In this document: positions 50,349-60,532 of the stretch, piece by piece
Position numbering within the stretch: position 1 is the stretch's first letter
Layout of the letters: each line of letters begins with the position of its first letter
Origin: Acidobacteriota bacterium
GTDB lineage: Bacteria; Acidobacteriota; Aminicenantia; Aminicenantales; Saccharicenantaceae
Direction of reading: 5' to 3'
Assembly (NCBI GenBank): GCA_039683095.1
Contig: JBDKSB010000007.1
Span: 1 to 64,000 of the forward strand
DNA: 64,000 nt
Translations under genes and position numbers: made by a program
The notes under the pieces: model-generated
What the model was told of the DNA's origin: nothing
Databases searched by the model: none
The model's input: only the letters and a program-made list of their open reading frames with translations

Positions 50349-51674
50349 TCACTTGAGCGCGTATCTCAGGACGAACAGCCCGGCAAAGGCGTAAATCAGC
50401 CAATGGACCCGGCGCCCCTGTCCGGCCGCGACCTTGAGCAGGACGTAGGCTATGAAGCCGAAGGAGATGCCCTCGGTGATGCTCATGGTCAGCGGCATGA
50501 CGATGATGCTCAGGAAGGCCGGGAGGGCCTCGGTCAGGTCGTCCCAATCGATGGCCTTGACGCCCTTCATCATCATGGACCCCACGACGATCAGGGCCGG
50601 GGCGATGACCGGCCGCAGGACCATCCCGCCGTAATCGACCTCGCCGCTGATCATCTGGGCGATGGGGCTGAAGAACAGGGCGACGAGGAACAGGGCCGAG
50701 GTGACGATGTTGGCCAGCCCCGTCCGGGCTCCCTGGGCGATGCCGGTGACGCTCTCGATGTAGCTCGAGACCGTCGAGGTCCCGAGCAGGACGCCGCCGA
50801 CGGTGCCGGCCGCGTCGGCCAGCATGGCCTGGTCGGCCCGGGGCAGGCGGCCGTCCTTCAGGAAGTTGCCGGCGCTGCCAACGCCGATGAGCGTCCCGAT
50901 GGCGTCGAAGACGTCGAGCAGGAAGAACACGAAAACCACGGAGACGAGCCCCGAGCTGATCGCCCCGGCGATGTCGAGCTTGAGGAAGGTCGGGGCCAGG
51001 CTCGGCACGGGGGCCGTGACGCCGTGGAACCTGACGATCCCGAACGGGATGCCGGCCAGGGCCGTGGCCAGGATGCCGGCCAGGATGGCGCCGGGGAAGC
51101 GGACGACCATCAGCACGGCCGTCAGGGCCAGGCCGGCGAGGACGAGCAGCACGGGCGGGCTGCCGAGGTCGCCCAAGCCGACGAGGACGCCCGGCCGGCC
51201 GACGACGATCCCCCCGTATTCCAGCCCGACCAGGGCGATGAGCAGGCCGATGCCCACGGAGATGCCGTACTTGAGGCCGTCCGGGACGGCGGCCACGACC
51301 TTGCCCCAGACGCCGACGAGGGCCAGGACGACGAAGACCAGGCCGGAGATGAAATTGGCGCCCAGGGCGACCTGCCAGGTATAGCCCATGGTGCCGCAGA
51401 CGACCACGGCGAAGAAGACGTTGTGGCCCATGGCCGGGGCCTGGGCGATCGGATAGCGGGCGAGCAAGCCCGTGAGGAGCGTCGCCAGGGCGCTGGCCAG
51501 GCACGTGGCCACCATGACCGCGCCCTTGTCCATGCCCGCCGTGCCGAGGATGGCCGGCTGGACGAAGATGATGTAGGACATGGTCATGAAGGTCGTCGCG
51601 CCGCCGAGGACCTCGCGGCGGACGGTCGTGCCGTTCTCGGCCAGACGGAATGTCCTCTCGAGGAACGCCTTCAC
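50349..51674 (-). CDS. Adenine/guanine/hypoxanthine permease (AzgA-like NCS2 transporter)
   Basis: The 441-residue membrane protein has about 12-14 hydrophobic segments. AzgA-type signatures are present: RREVLGGATTFMTMSYIIFVQ, the QAPAMGHNVFF (usually APGMGLNA) segment, and FFLLDVFDAIGTLIGVG. The start is GTG 51674 with GGGGAGAG before it, 47 bases after apt. Pairing with adenine phosphoribosyltransferase supports purine uptake and salvage. Confidence 0.88.
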   Translation of the reverse strand: MKAFLERTFRLAENGTTVRREVLGGATTFMTMSYIIFVQPAILGTAGMDKGAVMVATCLASALATLLTGLLARYPIAQAPAMGHNVFFAVVVCGTMGYTWQVALGANFISGLVFVVLALVGVWGKVVAAVPDGLKYGISVGIGLLIALVGLEYGGIVVGRPGVLVGLGDLGSPPVLLVLAGLALTAVLMVVRFPGAILAGILATALAGIPFGIVRFHGVTAPVPSLAPTFLKLDIAGAISSGLVSVVFVFFLLDVFDAIGTLIGVGSAGNFLKDGRLPRADQAMLADAAGTVGGVLLGTSTVSSYIESVTGIAQGARTGLANIVTSALFLVALFFSPIAQMISGEVDYGGMVLRPVIAPALIVVGSMMMKGVKAIDWDDLTEALPAFLSIIVMPLTMSITEGISFGFIAYVLLKVAAGQGRRVHWLIYAFAGLFVLRYALK

Positions 51675-51721
51675 GCCTCTCCCCTGCCCCGTTCCGGTCC
51701 TTGGCCCGCCGGACGCCCCGG

Positions 51722-52252
51722 TCAATAGCGGACGAGGGCCCGGACCTCGACCTCCGGATGGGCCGCGCGGATGTTCTCGACGCCGTGCAGGAACGACAGC
51801 TCGACGACGGCCCCGAAGCCGACGACCTCGCCGTTGAGCTTCTTGACCAGGTTGATGGCGCTGACCGAAGAGGACCCGGTGGCGATGAGGTCGTCGATGA
51901 TGATGACGCGCTGGCCGCGGGCCATGGCGTCCTCGTGCATCTCGAAATACTCGACCGCGTACTCGTTCGGGGCCTCGATCGAAGCGCATTTGCGGGGCAG
52001 CTTGCCCTTCTTGCGGATGACGGTCAGGCCCAGCCGGAGGTCCCGGGCCAGGGCCGCGGCGAAAATGAAGCCCCGGGACTCGATGCCGACGATGAGATCC
52101 GGCTTCTTGGTCCGGGCCCAGGCCGTCAGCTGGTCGATGGCGGCGTTGAAGGCCTCGGCGCTCTGGACGACCGGGGTGATATCCTTGAAGACAACGCCCG
52201 GTTTGGGAAAGTCGGGGACATCGAGGATGTAATCTTTGAGATCGATCTTCAT
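51722..52252 (-). CDS. apt: Adenine phosphoribosyltransferase
   Basis: Apt salvages adenine to AMP using PRPP. The 176-residue product matches the family length, with the start region DVPDFPKPGVVFKDITPV, VGIESRGFIFAAALA, RKKGKLPRK, and the PRPP loop VIIIDDLIATGSS. It lies directly upstream of a purine permease, forming a two-gene salvage operon. A possible TTGACT box lies upstream on this strand, but the -10 is weak. Confidence 0.96.
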   Translation of the reverse strand: MKIDLKDYILDVPDFPKPGVVFKDITPVVQSAEAFNAAIDQLTAWARTKKPDLIVGIESRGFIFAAALARDLRLGLTVIRKKGKLPRKCASIEAPNEYAVEYFEMHEDAMARGQRVIIIDDLIATGSSSVSAINLVKKLNGEVVGFGAVVELSFLHGVENIRAAHPEVEVRALVRY

Positions 52253-52311
52253 GGCAGCCTTACTTTATTAATATTACCCCCGCGAAGTCAATCCGCCGCC
52301 CGCTTAATGAC

Positions 52312-52363
52312 GGGGTCAAACCCGCTTTTTGCTCATTTTCGCGTAAAAGGCAGGTTTGACCCC
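52312..52363. repeat. Palindromic repeat between apt and thiE
   Basis: Perfect 11-bp arms GGGGTCAAACC and GGTTTGACCCC flank a 30-base centre that can pair further. The type differs from the GGGGACA family elsewhere in the window. The right arm lies about where a -35 box for thiE would be. Confidence 0.7.
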
Positions 52364-52375
52364 TTCTCGATTTGT

Positions 52376-52381
52376 TATACT
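52376..52381 (+). promoter_or_regulatory. -10 box of a probable leaderless thiE promoter
   Basis: TATACT ends 7 bases before the thiE ATG, so transcription would start at or next to the start codon. A TTGACC 14 bases upstream falls in the palindromic repeat and is too close for a standard -35. Confidence 0.45.
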
Positions 52382-52388
52382 GTAAGCG

Positions 52389-53033
52389 ATGGCCATCGAT
52401 TATTCGCTCTATCTCGTCGCCGACGCCGAGTACGCCCGGGGGCGGGACCTGGCCGGCCTCGTCGAAGCGGCCGTCGACGGCGGCGTGACCGTCGTCCAGC
52501 TCCGGGCCAAACTGCTCGGCGGGGCGGCCTTCGCCGCCCTGGCCTCGGACCTCGCCTCCCGGCTGGCGCGGCGGGGTGTGCCCCTGCTCGTCAACGACCG
52601 GGTCGACATCGCCCTGGCCTGCGGCGCGGCCGGCGTCCACCTCGGCCAGGAGGACGTGCCCGTCGCCGTCGCCCGCCGCCTCCTCGGAACCCGGGCGGTC
52701 ATCGGCGTTTCGGTCAATACGCCCGGGCAGGCCCGGCAGGCGGAACGGGACGGCGCCGATTACGTCGGGGCCGGCCCGGCCTACGCGACGAGCACGAAGG
52801 AAACCCCGCTGGCCGTCCTGGGCCCGGCCGGCATCGGGCTCGTCCGGCGGGCGACCCGCCTGCCGGTCGTGGCCATCGGCGGGATCGCCGCGGCCAACGC
52901 GGCGGACATGGCTTCGGCCGGGGCCGACGGCATCGCCGTCGTCTCGGCCGTCCTCGGCGCCCCGGACGCCCGGCGCGCCGCCGAAGAGCTGAAACAGGCC
53001 TTCACGGGAATTCCCAAAAGGAGGGATCGATGA
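52389..53033 (+). CDS. thiE: Thiamine-phosphate synthase
   Basis: ThiE joins HMP-pyrophosphate and HET-phosphate into thiamine phosphate. The 214-residue TIM barrel shows VQLRAKLLGG (usual QLRxK), LLVNDRVDIALACGAAGVHLGQED, GVSVNTPGQA, YVGAGPAYATSTK and the phosphate-binding VAIGGIAAANA. No ribosome site lies before ATG 52389, in line with a leaderless transcript. Its stop overlaps the next gene by four bases. Confidence 0.96.
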   Translation: MAIDYSLYLVADAEYARGRDLAGLVEAAVDGGVTVVQLRAKLLGGAAFAALASDLASRLARRGVPLLVNDRVDIALACGAAGVHLGQEDVPVAVARRLLGTRAVIGVSVNTPGQARQAERDGADYVGAGPAYATSTKETPLAVLGPAGIGLVRRATRLPVVAIGGIAAANAADMASAGADGIAVVSAVLGAPDARRAAEELKQAFTGIPKRRDR

Positions 53034-53755
53034 GGATCAGGGATTGGGCGATCGGGCTGATCGCGCTGGCGCTGGCGCTTTCGCCGGCCCTGGCCGCGGC
53101 CGGGGCCGGGGACGGGCGCGGACAGGCCGCGGGCAAGAGCGCGGCCGCCGGCCAGATCGAAAAGATCGACGAGGCCGTGCGCGTTCTCAACGAGATGATG
53201 AAGGAATCGGACAAGAGCATCCCGGAGTCGCTCATCCGGAACTGCGCCGGGATCGCCATCATCCCGGACGTCATCCGGGCGGGGCTCGTCATCGGCGGAC
53301 GCCACGGCAGGGGCGTGGTGCTCGTCCGGACCGGGGACCGGGGCTGGAGCGACCCGGCCTTCATCGAGATCACGGGCGGGAGCGTCGGCTGGCAGGCCGG
53401 CGTCCAGTCGGCGGACATCATCCTGGTCTTCCGCACGCCCCGGAGCGTCGAGCACCTGGCCGAAAACAAGTTCACGCTGGGGGCCGACGTCGGCGTCGCC
53501 GCCGGCCCGCTGGGCCGCACGGCCGAGGCCTCCACGGACGCGGCGCTCAAGGCCGAGATCCTGTCCTACTCCCGCAGCCGCGGCCTTTACGCCGGGCTGA
53601 CCGTGCAGGGCTCGTCCATCCAGGAGGACCGCAAGGCCAACCGGAATTTCTACGGCGCCGACGTTTCGCCGAAGGACATCTTCAACGGGAAGGCCCCGGC
53701 GTCGCCGGCGGCCGCGGGCAAGCTCAGGACGGCGCTCGCGGAGCTGTTAAAGTGA
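53030..53755 (+). CDS. SYLF-domain (YSC84-like) lipid-binding protein
   Basis: The 241-residue product has a signal peptide (first about 26 residues). It then carries a SYLF/DUF500 domain with PESLIRNCAGIAIIPDVIR, VIGGRHGRGVVLVR, VGWQAGVQSADIILVF and LGADVGVAAGPLGR. SYLF domains bind phosphoinositides in eukaryotes; the bacterial role is unclear. AAGGAGGG precedes ATG 53030, which overlaps the thiE stop. Its 3' end overlaps the convergent tsaE by 9 bases. Confidence 0.88.
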   Translation: MRIRDWAIGLIALALALSPALAAAGAGDGRGQAAGKSAAAGQIEKIDEAVRVLNEMMKESDKSIPESLIRNCAGIAIIPDVIRAGLVIGGRHGRGVVLVRTGDRGWSDPAFIEITGGSVGWQAGVQSADIILVFRTPRSVEHLAENKFTLGADVGVAAGPLGRTAEASTDAALKAEILSYSRSRGLYAGLTVQGSSIQEDRKANRNFYGADVSPKDIFNGKAPASPAAAGKLRTALAELLK

Positions 53756-54175
53756 CCTGTCTTCGATCGTGATCCGGCGCTCGTCGTCGCCGGCAGGCTC
53801 TATCCGAACCCGGATGCCCTCGACCGGGAAGGTCAGCTTCTCGGCCCACTCGACGATGACGATCCCCTGTCCGAGCATATCCTCCCAGCCGAGGTCGGCG
53901 ATCTCGGACGCCCGCTCGAGCCGGTACAGGTCGATGTGGAAGACCCGGTTCCGGCCTTCGTAGACGTTGACCAGGGTGAACGACGGGCTGGAGACCCGGT
54001 TGGGGTCGGCCACTCCGGCCCCGGCGGCCAGGCCCTTGGCGAAGACCGTCTTCCCGGCCCCCAGCTCGCCGATGAGCAGGACCACCTCCGTCCCGGCGAA
54101 GCCGGCGGCCATCCCCCGGGCCAGCTCGAAGGTCTCCTGGCCGGACCGCGTCGTGACCGTCCTCGGCCAACTCAT
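53747..54175 (-). CDS. tsaE: tRNA t6A synthesis ATPase TsaE
   Basis: TsaE is the ATPase of the TsaBDE complex that makes t6A37 in tRNAs reading ANN codons. The 142-residue product has Walker A IGELGAGKTVFAKG near residue 36, the SPSFTLVNVY block, FHIDLYRLE, and VIVEWAEKL. The start at 54175 overlaps the nnr stop by four bases (ATGA). The nnr-tsaE order is common in bacteria. Confidence 0.94.
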   Translation of the reverse strand: MSWPRTVTTRSGQETFELARGMAAGFAGTEVVLLIGELGAGKTVFAKGLAAGAGVADPNRVSSPSFTLVNVYEGRNRVFHIDLYRLERASEIADLGWEDMLGQGIVIVEWAEKLTFPVEGIRVRIEPAGDDERRITIEDRSL

Positions 54176-55725
54176 TCGCCGGCCAGCGCTTTCAGGGCCG
54201 GCGGCAGGTAGCGGATGATGTCGCCGGCGATGAGGGCCCGCTCGCCCAGCCGGTCCGCCGCGATGTCCCCGGCCAGGCCGTGGGCGTAAACGGCCGAGAT
54301 CGCGGCCCCGGGCAGGTCCGCTTTCTGCCCGATCTGGGCGGCGATCATTCCCCCGAGCACGTCGCCCGATCCGCCGGTGGCCATGCCCGGGTTCCCCGTC
54401 GGGTTGACGAAGACGCGCCCGTCCGGCGCGGCCACGAGCGTCCGGTAGCCCTTGAGGACGACCGTGACCTTGTGCCTGGCCGCGAACTCCGGCGCCAGCT
54501 CCAGGCGATGGCGCTGGACCTCTTCGCTCGTCCGTCCGGCCAGGCGGGAGAATTCGCCGGGATGGGGCGTCAGCACAACCGGCCCGCGCATCCGGTCCAG
54601 GACCTCCGGCGCCTTCGAGACGATGTTCAGGCCGTCGGCGTCGATGACGCACGGGGCCTTGATCCGAGGCAGGAGGCCGAGCACGAACTCTGCGGTCGCG
54701 GGGTTCGTGGAGAGCCCCGGGCCGACGAGCACGACGCTCTTGCCCCCGAGCAGGGCCAGGGCCCGGGAGAGCGCCGCCGCGTCGATCGTTCCTGCCGGCG
54801 TCTCGGCCAGCGGCTCGGTCATCAGCTCGGCCATGCCCCTCGCCAGCGACGGCAGGGCCCGGGCGGCCGTGGCCACCGTGACCAGGCCCGCGCCCGTCCG
54901 CAGCGCGGCCCGGCCGGCCAGCGCGGCCGCGCCCGACTTCCCCAGCGACCCGGCGAAGATCAGGACGTGGCCGTACGTTCCCTTGTGGGTGTCTTTCTTG
55001 CGCCGGGCGAAGAAGGGCGCTACGGCCTCCTCTTCGACCAGCTCCAGCTTGAGCTCGTCCTTATTGAGGAGCGCGGACGGCAGGCCGATCGGGGCCACGA
55101 CGAGCTCGCCGACCCTGTCCGCGGCCGGCGGAAAGATGTGGGCGACCTTGGGAGCGGCCAGGGTGACCGTCAGGTCGGCCGCGACGCAAGGCCCGATCGT
55201 CTCGAACGTGTCGGAGGACAGACCGGAGGGGATGTCGACGGCGACCTTGAACGCCTTGGACCTGTTGATGTCCCCGGCCGCCGCGGCGAAAAGGCCCTCG
55301 AGCGGCTTGATCAGCCCGGTCCCGAACATGGCGTCCACGACGACGGAGGCGTGAAAGACCGCGGTCCGCTCCTTCTTCCAGGCCGCCGCGTCCCGGACCT
55401 CGGTCACCGGCAGGCCCATTTTCAGGGCCACGGCCAGGTTGACCGCGGCGTCGCCCTTGACCTCGTCCCCGGCCGCCAGGAGCAGGATCTCGGGCCGGGC
55501 ACCGGCATTGGCGAGGTGGCGGGCGGCCACGAATCCGTCCCCGCCGTTGTTGCCCTTCCCCGCCACGATCACGACGCGCTCGCAGGCGATGTCCGGGAAG
55601 CGGTGCCGGATGGCCCGGGCGATCCGCAGGCCGGCGTTCTCCATGAGCACGACGCCGGGGATGCCGATGTCCTCGATCGCGGTCCGGTCGATCTCCCGCA
55701 TCTCCGCCGAGGTCAGGATCTTCAT
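54172..55725 (-). CDS. nnr: Bifunctional NAD(P)H-hydrate epimerase/dehydratase
   Basis: Nnr repairs damaged NAD(P)H hydrates. The 517-residue protein has the epimerase domain (about 1-210) with VIVAGKGNNGGDGFVAARHL, then the ADP-dependent dehydratase domain with HKGTYGHVLIFAGS, VLTPHPGEFSRL, and NPGMATGGSGDVLGG carrying the catalytic Asp. ATG 55725 was chosen because GGAGGG lies 6 bases before it. Confidence 0.95.
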   Translation of the reverse strand: MKILTSAEMREIDRTAIEDIGIPGVVLMENAGLRIARAIRHRFPDIACERVVIVAGKGNNGGDGFVAARHLANAGARPEILLLAAGDEVKGDAAVNLAVALKMGLPVTEVRDAAAWKKERTAVFHASVVVDAMFGTGLIKPLEGLFAAAAGDINRSKAFKVAVDIPSGLSSDTFETIGPCVAADLTVTLAAPKVAHIFPPAADRVGELVVAPIGLPSALLNKDELKLELVEEEAVAPFFARRKKDTHKGTYGHVLIFAGSLGKSGAAALAGRAALRTGAGLVTVATAARALPSLARGMAELMTEPLAETPAGTIDAAALSRALALLGGKSVVLVGPGLSTNPATAEFVLGLLPRIKAPCVIDADGLNIVSKAPEVLDRMRGPVVLTPHPGEFSRLAGRTSEEVQRHRLELAPEFAARHKVTVVLKGYRTLVAAPDGRVFVNPTGNPGMATGGSGDVLGGMIAAQIGQKADLPGAAISAVYAHGLAGDIAADRLGERALIAGDIIRYLPPALKALAGE

Positions 55726-55747
55726 GAATCCCTCCGATACCATGGGG

Positions 55748-55756
55748 ATTTTAGCA
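55748..55756 (-). promoter_or_regulatory. Extended -10 promoter of nnr-tsaE
   Basis: The minus strand reads TGCTAAAAT, a TGn-extended -10 with 5/6 match to TATAAT, 22 bases before the nnr start. It resembles the uppS promoter (TGCTATAAT). No clear -35 is seen. Confidence 0.5.
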
Positions 55757-55937
55757 TATTTCCGGGACGTTCGGGCCGCAGGCCGAAGGACGCCACCCGC
55801 TCGTCGGGAACGGTCCGGGCGCTCGGACCCCGCGATCTTCCGGCCCCGAAATTATTGACACCCCCCCCGGCCCTGTGTTAAGGATTAGCGAAAACGCAGG
55901 CCGTCGAACGACTAAACCTGCATACCGGAGGGTTGCG

Positions 55938-58256
55938 TTGAACGAAATGAAAGAGCGCCGTCCTATATCCCGGAAAATCCCCTGGCAGCTCGCAGTCGTC
56001 TTCGTTCTCCTGGCGGCCGGGCTGTCCGCGCTCTCCCAGGTCTTCTACACCACGCAGATCAGGCACGCCCGCGCCTTCATGGAAAGCGAGCTGGCCACGG
56101 TGGCCGGCCTCAAGGCCCATCAGATCAGGGAATGGCTCGAGCAGAAGCTGGCCTTCGCCGCCGCCCTCCAGGGGAACCGCTCGAACGCCGCGGCCGCCGA
56201 GGCGCTGGCCGGGAGGCCCGGCCTCGAACCGGACCGGACCGGGTTCCTGGCCGGCCTGGCGGGGCTCCAGAAAAGCATTCCCTTCACCAAGGTCGAACTC
56301 TCCATGCCCCACGGCGAGATCCTCTTGGACTATCCCGAAGGCTCGGCCTTCGCCTCTACGCCCGCCACCCTGGACGCGATCCACGAGGCCTGGCAGGACG
56401 GCAAGCCCCGGCTTGGCGCCATCGACCTGGACGAGAAGACCGGCCGGCGCTCCATCGACCTGATGATCCCCCTGCTCACGGGCGAAGGCCCCGGGAAGCC
56501 CGCGGCCCTTCTCCGGCTGTCGTTCGACGCCGCCTCGGAGATCGATCCCCTGCTCAACGACTGGCCGAACCGCCGCGACTCCGCCGAGGCCATCCTGCTG
56601 CGGATCGAGGCCGGGAACTTCGTCCGCCTCAGCCTGCCTCGCCTCTATGACGCCAAGGCCAAGACGCCTCCCCCGCCCGTCCCCGTGGCCAGCTTCCGCC
56701 GGCCGGCCCCCAACGAGGCCCTGGGCGAGGAAGGGTTCGTCGAGGGCAAGGATTACCGGGGCCGCCAGGTCCTCGAGTATCTCCGGGCCGTCCCCGGCAC
56801 GGCCTGGCTCGTCGCCGTCAAGACGGACCTGGCCGACCTGACCGCCGGGATGACCGGCCGGAACGCGGGCATCGTGGCCGTGACCGGCGCCCTCATCCTC
56901 GTCTGCGGCGCGCTCCTCTATGTCTTCTGGCGGCGGAGCCTGGCCGCCGAGGAAGCGGCCGAGCGGTCCAAGTGGGACCTGGCCAACAAGACCATGTCCG
57001 ACTTCATGCAGATCATGATCGACATCATGCCAAATCCCGCCTTCTTCAAGGACAAGGAGGGCCGCTACCAGGGCAGCAACGCCGCGTTCGAGAGACTCCT
57101 CGGCCACGGCAAAAGCGAGATCATCGGCCACACCATCGCCGACCTCGCGTCGCCGGACATCGTCAAGAAGCACCAGGAACACGACCAGGCCCTGCTGACC
57201 GAGCCGGGGCACCAGGTCTACGAGGCCCCGCTCCAGGCCTGGGACGGCGAACATCACGTCATCTTCATCAAGACGACCTACCAGCGGCCGGACGGCGCGA
57301 TCGGCGGCATCCTGGGCATCCTCAAGGACATCACCCAGCGTCTCCGCTCCGAGGAGGAGCTCGAACAGCTGCGCCGTTTCAGCGACAGCACGGTCCAGAC
57401 CATGACCGAGGGGCTTGTCCTGACCGACGCGGACGGCCGGCTCACGTTCGTCAACCCGGCCGCGGCCCGGATGCTGGGCTACGCGGCGAGCGAGATGATC
57501 GACCAGCCCGTCACCGCCTTCGTCCCCAAGGACAATCACGACATCGTCCGGCGGGCCGACGAGAAGCGTCTCAAGGGCATCTCCGACCGCTACGAGCTCG
57601 ACTTCCTCCACCGCAACGGCAGCCGCCGGACCTTCCTGGTCAGCGGCGGGCCGCGCATCCAGGCCGCCCGATTCGGCGGGACCATGGCCGTCCTGACCGA
57701 CATCTCCGACCGCAAGCGCATGGAAGAGGAGATCCGGGCCCTGTCCCTGCACGACGAGCTGACCGGCCTCTGCAACCGGCGCGGCTTCCTGACCCTGTCC
57801 GAGCTGGCCATCAAGACGGCCACCCGGCTGAAGAAGCCGATCGCGCTGATCTACATCGACGTGGACGACCTCAAGACGATCAACGACTCGGGCGGCCACA
57901 AGATGGGCGACCGGGCCCTGGTCGAGATCGCTTTCACCCTGAGGAAGAGCTTCCGCGAGTCGGACGTCATCGGCCGGCTCGGCGGGGACGAGTTTGCGGT
58001 CCTGGCCATGCAGACGAACCCCATGGACAGCAGCCTCCTGACCCTCCGTCTCCTGGAACGGTTGGACCTCTTCAACAGCCGGTCGGCGGCCGAAGCCGGG
58101 TTCCGCCTGTCGGTCAGCTACGGCGTATCGAACCGCGAGCCCGACAGCCCGGGGACCGTCGACGAGTTGCTGAGCCAGGCCGACCTCCAGATGTATGAGC
58201 AGAAGCGGGCCAAGAAGAGCAGCACGCCGGGCAGGCTTCCGGGCCTGTCCGCTTAG
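55938..58256 (+). CDS. Membrane PAS-GGDEF diguanylate cyclase
   Basis: The 772-residue sensor has an N-terminal membrane segment (about 15-35), an extracytoplasmic sensing domain up to about 300, and a second membrane segment (about 310-330). Two PAS domains follow (DIMPNPAFFKDKEGRYQGSN and the later TEGLVLTDADGRLTFVN), and then a GGDEF domain. The catalytic motif GRLGGDEFAVLA is intact, preceded by LHDELTGLCNRRGF, so it should make c-di-GMP. GGAGGG is 5-6 bases before TTG 55938; an ATG at 55947 is the alternative. No EAL domain. Confidence 0.9.
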   Translation: MNEMKERRPISRKIPWQLAVVFVLLAAGLSALSQVFYTTQIRHARAFMESELATVAGLKAHQIREWLEQKLAFAAALQGNRSNAAAAEALAGRPGLEPDRTGFLAGLAGLQKSIPFTKVELSMPHGEILLDYPEGSAFASTPATLDAIHEAWQDGKPRLGAIDLDEKTGRRSIDLMIPLLTGEGPGKPAALLRLSFDAASEIDPLLNDWPNRRDSAEAILLRIEAGNFVRLSLPRLYDAKAKTPPPPVPVASFRRPAPNEALGEEGFVEGKDYRGRQVLEYLRAVPGTAWLVAVKTDLADLTAGMTGRNAGIVAVTGALILVCGALLYVFWRRSLAAEEAAERSKWDLANKTMSDFMQIMIDIMPNPAFFKDKEGRYQGSNAAFERLLGHGKSEIIGHTIADLASPDIVKKHQEHDQALLTEPGHQVYEAPLQAWDGEHHVIFIKTTYQRPDGAIGGILGILKDITQRLRSEEELEQLRRFSDSTVQTMTEGLVLTDADGRLTFVNPAAARMLGYAASEMIDQPVTAFVPKDNHDIVRRADEKRLKGISDRYELDFLHRNGSRRTFLVSGGPRIQAARFGGTMAVLTDISDRKRMEEEIRALSLHDELTGLCNRRGFLTLSELAIKTATRLKKPIALIYIDVDDLKTINDSGGHKMGDRALVEIAFTLRKSFRESDVIGRLGGDEFAVLAMQTNPMDSSLLTLRLLERLDLFNSRSAAEAGFRLSVSYGVSNREPDSPGTVDELLSQADLQMYEQKRAKKSSTPGRLPGLSA

Positions 58257-58284
58257 GCTTCGGGCGTCCCCCGCGGCCTTGTAA

Positions 58285-59346
<1,062 letters not shown>

Positions 59347-59353
59347 GGCGGGC

Positions 59354-60532
59354 ATGAAATTCGTCACCGACCTGGACGTCAAGGGCAAGCTCGTCTTCCT
59401 GCGCGTCGACTTCAACGTCCCGCTGGACGACAAGGGGCAGATCCGCGACGACACCCGGATCCGTGCCTCGCTGCCCACCATCAACTGGCTCCTCGAGCAC
59501 GGCGCCCGGCTGGTCATCGCCTCGCACCTGGGACGGCCCAAGGGCAAGCCCGAGCCCTCCATGAGCCTGAAGCCGGCCGCGAGACGGCTGGCCGAGATCA
59601 TCCCGAACAAGGTCCTCATGGCCCCCGACGCCGTCGGCGACGAGGTCGAGAGGATGAAGAAGGGCCTGGGCGAGGGCCAGGCGCTGGTCCTCGAGAACGT
59701 CCGCTTCCACAAGGAAGAGGAGAAGAACGATCCGGAGTTCTCCCGCAAGCTGGCCCAGGGCATCGACATCTTCGTCAACGACGCCTTCGGCTCGAGCCAC
59801 CGGGCCCACGCTTCGGTCGTCGGCATCGCCGGCTTCGTACCGGTCAAGGCGGCCGGGTTCCTGATGAAGAAGGAGGTCGATTACCTCCAGAAGGCGGTCC
59901 ACTCGCCGGTCAAGCCCTACGTCGCCATCCTGGGCGGGGCCAAGGTCTCGGACAAGATCGAGATCATCGAGAGCCTGCTCGGCAAGGCCGACCACATCCT
60001 GATCGGCGGCGCCATGGCCTATACCTTCCTGAAAGCCCAGGGCCTCGGCGTGGGCAAGTCGCTCGTCGAGGACGACCAGATCGAGGTCGCCCTGGCCATC
60101 CTGGACAAGGCCCGGGCCGGCAAGGTCGGCTTCCATCTGCCGCAAGACCATGTCCTGGCCAAGGCGCCGCAGGCGGGGACGGAAACGAGGACCGTCGAGA
60201 CCCTGCCCTTCCCCGACGACATGATGGGCGTCGATATCGGCCCCAAGACCGTGGCCGCCTACGCGGCGGTCATAGCCACGGCCAAGACGATCTTCTGGAA
60301 CGGCCCCATGGGCATCTTCGAGATCGACGAGTTCGCCAAGGGCACCATCGGGGTGGCCAAGGCCGTGGCGGCCTCGGGCGCGCTCTCCATCGTCGGGGGC
60401 GGGGACTCCGTCGCCGCCGTGAAGAAGGCCGGTGTCAGGGACAAGATCAGCTACATCTCGACCGGCGGCGGGGCTTCGCTCGAATACGTCGCCTATGAAA
60501 CGTTGCCTGGCATCACGGCCCTGGAGAAGTAG
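59354..60532 (+). CDS. pgk: Phosphoglycerate kinase
   Basis: Pgk transfers phosphate from 1,3-bisphosphoglycerate to ADP. The 392-residue product has the N-terminal substrate motif FLRVDFNVPLDDKG, SHLGRPKG, LENVRFHKEEEKND, VNDAFGSSHRAHAS, AILGGAKVSDKI, and the C-terminal nucleotide loop SIVGGGDSVAAV with the final STGGGASLEYV. ATG 59354 is 7 bases after the gapA stop. Confidence 0.97.
   Translation: MKFVTDLDVKGKLVFLRVDFNVPLDDKGQIRDDTRIRASLPTINWLLEHGARLVIASHLGRPKGKPEPSMSLKPAARRLAEIIPNKVLMAPDAVGDEVERMKKGLGEGQALVLENVRFHKEEEKNDPEFSRKLAQGIDIFVNDAFGSSHRAHASVVGIAGFVPVKAAGFLMKKEVDYLQKAVHSPVKPYVAILGGAKVSDKIEIIESLLGKADHILIGGAMAYTFLKAQGLGVGKSLVEDDQIEVALAILDKARAGKVGFHLPQDHVLAKAPQAGTETRTVETLPFPDDMMGVDIGPKTVAAYAAVIATAKTIFWNGPMGIFEIDEFAKGTIGVAKAVAASGALSIVGGGDSVAAVKKAGVRDKISYISTGGGASLEYVAYETLPGITALEK

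Noticed and set aside
52253-52388. TPP riboswitch before thiE
   Set aside because: The gap holds a simple palindrome and lacks the conserved TPP-aptamer segments. The -10 box leaves no room for a leader RNA.
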